Assembly (NCBI RefSeq): GCF_008831285.2
Contig: NC_045140.1
Coordinates: 7,934,505-7,998,504, forward strand
Direction: 5' to 3'
DNA: 64,000 nucleotides
From: Nymphaea colorata
Taxonomy: Eukaryota > Streptophyta > Magnoliopsida > Nymphaeales > Nymphaeaceae
Each line of letters begins with the position of its first letter. Within the stretch, counting starts at the first letter, position 1. A model generated the notes under the pieces. It saw nothing but the letters and a program-made list of their open reading frames with translations. It was not told the DNA's origin and searched no databases. Position numbers and translations under genes: made by a program. Shown here piece by piece: positions 14,362-23,300 of this stretch.

Positions 14362-17300
14362 GCAGTTGAGGCAGCAGCTAATTGCTGCCAAACGCAGCTT
14401 TCCGCCCTCATTTCCTGCATGGATCAATGATCCGTGGTAGAGATTGGACCGGGGGAGCTCGGTTCTCAAAAGCATGGATTCCCCCCTATCAAAAATTTGA
14501 AATCCATGGCTGTGAGATCCGGCATTTGCGAAAACAATGGATTTCACATTGAAATCCAGCCTCGGATCTGAGATCCAAGGCTATCAAATGCAACCTAAGG
14601 TAAAATCTTATCAGACATGTTTAGAATCTGTCACAAATATCACGTTTTATTTGAAAAAACGTGATAAATATGTTAAATATAACTCAGCTGTATAAAACAT
14701 CAATAAAACGCATCTTTATGAAAGACACCAGAAAATAAAAAATGTGAAAAAGTTTTCACGCTATTTTGCATTTTTGTTACTGGAAGTTAGATTTTTTTTT
14801 TTTTTAAGTCTTTAGCCAAACGTTGAGTTTCTATCTTTTAAATGTATTAAAAAAGAGACAGGTGATTAACCAGAAAATTAAGCATGACAAAGAAGAGAGA
14901 GTGCTGAAAGGTGCATGTAGTAATGAAGATTAATTATGTAATAAAGAGGAGAGCGAGAGTTTACAAAAAATTAGATGCAACAGAGAAGTGAGGGAGAGAC
15001 AGCCCAGCTGCTCCTACGAAATCCTAACCCATAGCATTAACTCCTTCATTAACTCAGCCTTCACATTATGCCACTAAGTAAATTGGGTCTAGCATGGTGA
15101 CTAACCAAATTTATTATTTCGTAAACCTTATATGGCTATTATTTGATTTTAATGTACTATTTTTCATCCACATCCTATCATGTTTACGATTTCATCCAAT
15201 CATTTTCCAATGACTTATTATTAATTTTTTTATTTTACTTTTACCTAATTTTTAGGATTTCTTAATTTATTAAAAAAATTCCTGAGATATATAATTTTGC
15301 CATATTATACCCAAGAAATAATTCACCGTATAGTACCCATACATGATATATGTGACAATGATTTAGATTTGCAATTGCTCATTCTCAACAACATTTAAGG
15401 CATTTAACTATTACGTATATGCACTTTTGACATGTACATGCATGCACGTACTTAAATAAATATTATTGTATGCATTTGCATAAGTACATATACAAGATAT
15501 ATATGATATTTACATATATGTACTTATGATTATTTGTTTCCCTTCTTCATTAATTTGCTTTCACCCTCAGGCCTCAAAGGCATACTTGTGATAAAGTCCC
15601 ATCAGAGTTGTCCAACAGTTAGCTGCATTAGCCTTTGGGCACTCCAAATGGCTACATGGCTGCACATCGTGTGTATATACATCAGGCGAAGCCTCAAACT
15701 GTAACATGCACTTTTACTTGCATTTCAAGATACAAGATTTTAAATTCTGTACATGGATTATACCTTCACTTGTTAAATCTGATTGAGGGTTATCTTATTG
15801 TGAGGCTCTTTTGAAGTTCTTGGAGCAAGTTTTTGACTAAAAGGTTCATATAACCTACACGATACCAAAGCCTGAAAGCCATTGGATCATGTGTATTATC
15901 TATATTCATAAAATTGATAGTGTCATGAAGGCTTGGGTTCACTATTGGCATGTAGGTTATGTTTTCATTATTCAATCATCATGTATCTTCATCTTTCCTC
16001 ATCGTGGGAGATAAGGATAATATAAATCATCCTTTATATGCCCAATTCCACCAACTATCGAATGTCGTTTACACAATGAAGCACCATATCCAAGGAAGAG
16101 GCTTATGGACATGGGAAAAAATGGACCTAGAGAGAGATAAAAAAAGCAAAATTTCCAAAGATCATAAAAAGAAGCATGAATGACGGGTGAAATACTACAA
16201 GGTAATGTCGTGGATTTTAGATAATATGGATATAAGCATGTTTCAATGGCGAAGCTTGTCCTTGCTAGTGATATCAGAGTGTCTAGTAATAAATACAAGA
16301 AAAGATTTTGCATATGAATTCTCATTTGTGAGGGAAGATACATGCTACTAAAAATGTGACACGTGCATACATGAGCATTTTGTTTACTCAACTAAACTTT
16401 GAGAAGCAATGCTTATTCTGGGACTACCTGTAAGACTACTAAAGATTTTGAGATCCAATAAGACTAAGCTGAAAAATTATGACTCTTTCAAGACTTATGG
16501 TGAATATTAATTTTGTCATGAAAGGCACTTTTCGACATGTAAAGTGAAAATCAAGTTTAAGGCTGATTTCATGTTACAAAAATAGGTTTTCTTGTATTTC
16601 TTGTACTCTAATACATAAATAATTCTTCCATTTTTTTGTAAATTTTACCTTTTTTGTAATTCATTTTACCTTTAAGGACATATTTGCAATAAAATTCAGA
16701 GTTGTTGAAAGTTGAGAATGTCCAAAGCTAGAAGAACTAGCCATTGGCTTGCCTTTTGTGTATATAATAAGTGTAGTACTAAAGTCTCACATCATAACCA
16801 TGCAAATTTACATACATTTTTAGAAAAAATCATTTACTAAACTTTATGCATTCATTGCATCCGATAGATCCTTTTGGGAGTTATCCTATTGTGAAACTAT
16901 TTGAAGTGCTCTGAGTGACTTCATGACCAAAAGGTTCATATACTTATGTTAAGAACTTAAGATCATATTCCTCGCTTCCTCCCTTTCTTGTGTATGTGGG
17001 TGTTTTGTGGTTGGGGGGGGCAGCTTCTGTACTAGGCAAAATGAACCCACATTAGATGTTGAAATTACCCCATACCAAGGTGGATAGTCTAAGCCTTCAA
17101 TGACAAGATATTCTCTATAGTTTTGATGGGAAAATGACAAAAGCTGAAAAAAAAAATTCCAACATTTTGACAATATCACAGACCTCAAAGATGTGGTGCA
17201 TAAGAATGACCGCATAATAGCATATTTCTCCCCTTAAAGGATTACAAAAGCATGAGACACAAACTGAAAATTTTTGGGTATTCTGGATTGTGATTCTAGC

Positions 17301-20300
17301 CTAAGATATGGATGAAGTAAGATCAACAAGTCTCTGGCTGTCCAGCAATCAAATGGAACTGTTTATGACTTTAAAATCTAATGAACCTCGTCAATATGAT
17401 GCTATTGCTTCAATAATCACATATAGTGTAAATTGAGAACCTGAATTCTACAATGCATTGTCCTCAAACAGATACATAAAATAATTTATCCCAAACATTT
17501 TATTCTGTAACAGAAGATCAAAGAATGATTTCCTAATAATAAAAATACTTGCCTGGCTATGTCTAATGCATATCTCAGTGCTTTAGGAGTCTGTAGGCGC
17601 CCTTTTTTTTGCAGGTAGCTTCCAAGATCACCCTGAAATTAACCCGAAAAACATGAAAATGTGTTCAACAAATAAAAAAGTGTCTTCACCACGTTTATTT
17701 TTCTAATTAACCATATTTTCATGAGTTAGAGCCTCACCATGCAGGGGATGGCTCATTTTTTGCTAATTTTGCTCATGACTGACATGATTGTGCAATAACA
17801 AGACCACTAATCCAAACTATACAAGCTTGCAATACCATGATAAACATCAAGTTCAACCATAACGTACATCAGACAGAATTTAAAAGATGAAATTTTCTGG
17901 AGATTTCCATAAGAGAATTGTATTGCCAAAAAAAAAAAAAAAAGCAATTGCCAGAAAAAATACAGCTGATTATGATTCTATAAAATCAAGTTACAGAAAT
18001 CCACTGATAGGATCATAGGATGATTCTGATCTCTAATTTGAGGAAAGGTGCATATAGCTCAGGTATCATGTATGATAATCAACATTCGGAAAAACAAGAG
18101 ACAAAGTTCCTGGCTACTAACTGAGCAGAATATACTTAATCCATGAAATTAAACTTACTCGTGGATGGTATTCTGAAACAATCATCATTGGTATATTCTG
18201 AGTCACAGCTCCAACAAATTGAACAACATTAGGATGACGAACCTTTTCAAGCAATGTCAATTCCTGTCTGAAGGCATTTCTGGCAGATACAGGATAGATA
18301 AACCAAAAATATTCAAACAGCCATGCAAGGCACTAGAATATACTTAGATTAACTGAAAAGAATAGGTAGCTCAAGAAAGGAAAAGGTTGGAAGACCACAA
18401 TTGTGTTTACAGTTATGACAAAGACCTCTAAACAGTTAAAATAAAGATAGATAAAAAATAATAAGTATACACACACTGGCAGTATTTTACAACTCAATGC
18501 AAAAGATTTTAGCAGGCATGTTTATTAAACTAACAGTTGAAAAGACTGAATGTTCCATTGTAACCAATTGAGAAAAATTCTCATTTGCACTTCATTGTGA
18601 AGCCCCTTCTGTTCCTCATCTCCAAAAAAAAAGTAAATAACGGTTGTGAAACACACTAATTGCACAAACTAATGTTCAGCTTGATGGACCATACTGATAA
18701 CTAGTATCAATGAATCTATATGTACTATTAGCCAATAAGACAGCAAATCATTTATTTTCATTCTTCTGTTGAAAAGATGGTTACTTCCAAGCACTTGTCT
18801 CATGAATAGGCAACATCAAGACCAAAAGCATAAGATTTGCCAATCCTTCCTCCCTATCATTCTGGCTTTCATTATTTTTGTTTTTGTCTATAAGACACAA
18901 TGTGCAACTGTCCAAGAATATAGCCTTATACTCTTCACATGTTAACATGGTTATGTCTGGAGCTGTTGCATTGAATTGGAAAAAAAACATGGATTCCTAT
19001 TATGTCATGCGATATTGTAGTTTCATTCTGTGGTTAACAACAAATTTTCATGTAAAAGAATTACTTTAAATCTTTTTAGTTTAAGAATTTTCTAACATTA
19101 CGAGTACAGGTTATGTTCTACATTTCAATATCAGTCCAACTATATGGACCCACTCAAGTTCAGTTCTAATAGCAAAAATAATGATACAAGACTAGCAGAG
19201 GTCCGACCAATTGACTAAAAATCAATTAACTAATTCTATTCAGAACTATTGACTCGCACAATGTGGAAACAGTCAGCCCATTAAGTAGCATAGGTCTAGT
19301 CCAATTACTCACTAGCTCTAACCCATTGACTAGTGTAGTTCCAAGACAGGTACTTTACACAGACGACAGAGTATTTCATACATTAATTAGCAGATTGAGG
19401 ATTCAGATGGGAATCCAAAGCATGGATACCAAAAAAGAATCCATAAAGCCACCTTTTCTAGAAGGTGTAGAAGCGTTGGGCATATAAAGCTTCTGGAGCT
19501 ACAATAATGCATTTTACTCTTATGTTTTTGTAAAAGCATTCTTCTAAAATATAGTAGGTCTTCATAGTTCCACATTGAATCCAATTCAGCCAAAAATCCC
19601 AAGTGAAGCATTGCTTCATTCCTTGTTACCACAAAAATGTCGTACTCAGTAAGACTGAGAGAAAACCTTTTGTGAAGGTAATGAAACATAAGGTGCAGTT
19701 TTTGAGCAGGTATTGCCTATGAATGCAAGCACATGCAGAGATAAAAGAGTAACAAAACTGTTAAATGAGATGAAGAAAGAGTTATACATGCTATCTCGAT
19801 CTGTGTAGTCATCCTTGTCAAGTATCTTCACAGCAACTTTGGTCCCATTCCACTTAGCCACCTGATATGAACCCTGCTCAATTGAAGTGAATGATTAAAC
19901 AAGAAAACAAAGTGATCTAAAGAAATAAAAACACAACTGGACATTCTGGTTCTATTATGATCACTAAATGCTGGTACCAGCATTGAAGTAGCAAAAGAAA
20001 GAAAGTAGGAATGCTTTAACAATTCAATATGCCAAAAGTCCCCTTCTAAAATCAGACATCTGAATAAGCAAAACCACTGTTGCACACGTCACAACTCTTT
20101 CTTCATCAGGTTAAAGACATGCAGAAATTCCTGTGCCTGGTTAATTTAATGTTGCATCTTCATCAGGTAAAGAAACATATTCAGATCTTGTCATTTCATT
20201 GCTGAAGTATTTTCTAACTATTAGACTACTTTAGAATATAATTAACAATTGGGCCCTAACATTGAGGTCTTAACAACCGAGTCAGGCAGAGAAAATATGT

Positions 20301-23300
20301 CTAGTGATCATGTCCACAAACCCCAAAACAAAAATAGGTTTGTGAAATAAAAACATAACACATAATAGAGACCGCTAGAACTCTACTTTTTTCAAGAAAG
20401 CTCCTAGCAAATTTTTGGCTGAAGCTGTTATTGCTTCAGCATATTTTCATTAATAGGATTCCCTAAATGGTTCTTCACCTTTTCAAAAATGTTTAATGTG
20501 GAACCAATTTTCCAAGACTTAAGATTGCAAATATTTATTCTAAAGAATAAGAATGATAAACTTTCTTCAAAGAACTCGTGTGCTTTCTTGGATTGCTCGA
20601 GAAATTAAATAGCATATAGAAGTTATGACTAAGAAATGACAAATTGTATGTCTCAAAAAATGTGATTTTTTACTTTTCTTGAAAATGAAAAATTGTTTCA
20701 AGAGAATAATCCAAGAATGATGATTATGCTTTTCTATTGCTTTGTTGCCTAGTTGGATGATGATGATTTTTATGAAAATAATGGTTCATATAATTTGGAA
20801 AATGCACTTGAAAATACTATTTTCATGGAAACCTCTAGAGATCTTCAAAAATACAAAGGAGATGAAAGGATATTTCATAGAAATTCAGATTTATATTCAG
20901 AAGGTTCAAATTCTAACCACAAAAGATTTACATGGGACGACTAGTCCTTCTCCAAGGTTTGTCTCTTATGATTCATTTTCACCTCAATATAAGAAAGGCC
21001 TTCTTGCTATCCACTCTCAGTAAACTAACATTCACATACTAGATTGAGACAAATCTGCCAGTCTATGTCTGCAAGAAGAATAAAGGAGACAAAGACATAA
21101 CACTGTTGTGGAAAATTTGACCTAGTGTCATCTATATATTCCTTTTTTTCACAAAATAAACACATGAGGAAATAATATCCAAAGTATAAGAACAACATAA
21201 CAAGTGTGTTCACATGCATATGCCCAATACACATAATCTGGACTGAATCCAGATCCTACGCATGATACCGACCTCCCTCAAGTTGTACATGGGCATAAAC
21301 GATGGACAACTTGCTTTTAAATACCAAATGATCAGTCATTATTCTTGGTTTCAAAATGGCAAGGCACACCCTCATCATCTTCAACCTTCTCTCTGGTAAA
21401 ATGTTGAACTATTTCAAAATGTTTTCAGTGGCTATGATTAATCATATTAAAAGAAATACTAAAATCAGTTTGATTATCACATAACAACAACAACATGGAG
21501 ATGAATTCTCCTAGCAGTCATGTCAGCAGCCATAATTGATAATCTGCTTCAGCATTTTACTTAACAGCAGCCTTTTATTTTCTGGTGTTCCAGAATACTA
21601 GAATCTTTCCAATAAAAACACAATATTCTAAGATAGATCTTCCCTTATCTTGATTTCTTGCCCAGTCCACATATGTATAATTAATAATCAAATGTATTTC
21701 TTTATCTAAACAATTTCTCCATGTGTTCAGTCCTTGATTTGTGCATGACCTGAAATGCTAGATTTTGAAATAGACAACCTCCAGTGTAGTAAGGTGAGAT
21801 ACTAAAATTCTACCAATTATACTTCAACGTCTCGTAAGATTGTCATACAAGTCTCCACTCTATGGACTTGATTTTTTATGTAAAACACCATGACTAGCCA
21901 AAGGTTTGCAATATCTCATCCTCATTTAGCCACACAAAGAGTACATTTGTGTTGCGTGAGAGTTAGAACATCATCCTCCCTATCCTACTCAACAGCAACA
22001 AAATATCTCAGGCCTCTGAGATCCTTCATCTTAAAGTTTCGATTCAATAAATCCTCCACTTTTTTAATATATTTTCTTCAATTGCCCACGAGAAATATGT
22101 CAGCTACATATACCAAGCGTAAGGTAATTGTATTTTATCTCTCTTAAAGTAAATAGCTAATGATCAAGAGAGCACCTACCGAATCCATAATTCTGAATTT
22201 TGAGAGAAAAACGCTTGAACCAAGCGTCAAAGGAGTATTTTCAACCATAAAGAGTTTTCCTTAATTTGCACACAAACTCCTTGGGATTTCCTTTTGCATA
22301 ACTAGAGAGCTGCTCCAAATAGACATTGTTCAGTCTCAATGTAGGAAAGGATGTTCAAACATTTAACTAACTCAATGCCCACCTATAATCAACAATCAAA
22401 GAAAGAAATAGTGCAAATATTTCCCCTTTTGGCAATGGGGCTGAAAGTCTCACCCTAATCATGTGCATATTCTTGAGCAAAAGCACGTGCCACAATTCTC
22501 ACACTCTCACTTTGTATGAGTGAATGATCCCATCAGGATTGTATCTTATTTGGTAGACCAATTCAAAACTAAAACATTTTTTCCTTGGGTTCGGAAACAA
22601 TTTCCTAGGTCTAAGCCTCAAGTAATGGTTCCATCAATTCATTCATTGTCTCCACCCACGTATGGAATTTTATTAGTTTAGTAGAAGGGAATGGATGACC
22701 TTGTTTTCCATGCTAAGATAGAAATAAATGAAAATCCATAAACACATTATCATAACTAACCCAGCCTTCAATTAGACACCAAATCATCTTCTCTGATCCT
22801 CTTATTGACAATTGACTGTTAGATACACTTGTCTCACATAAACACAACCTGCAAATTTTTCAGTACCTTTATGAGACAGATTTTCAGCTTCATTTTGAGA
22901 TGAATTGAACACATAATCTGTCTCAGAAGTAATACCATTCACATGGGCAAAAAAATTCCACATTCAGCCATGGAATGTAGAACTCGGTGTTGCAAGTCTA
23001 GTGGTACTGAAGTTGTGAAGATTCATGTTCAACATTTTTCTTGTCAAAGATAATATTGCAGCTCAAAGCACCAATATCCTTTCTAATTATCTGCATATCC
23101 CACAAACTTACACTTGGCTGATCTATCCTGAAACCATTGTCTCAAATATCAGTCCCGGGTTTTTAATGGTGAGACTTTTCTAGGGTTTTTAAAGCAAAGT
23201 TGTTTTTTCTGAAAAATCTCAGAAAAAACTTGGGAAATTTTAAAAAATAAAAAAGTTACGTACAAATGAAATAAATGAGAAACTAATACGAAAACATAAA

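Noticed and set aside
20742-21023. Short acidic frame (MDDDDFYENN...)
   Set aside because: Lies in intron 3 with no splice-site support or homology; probably chance or transposon debris.
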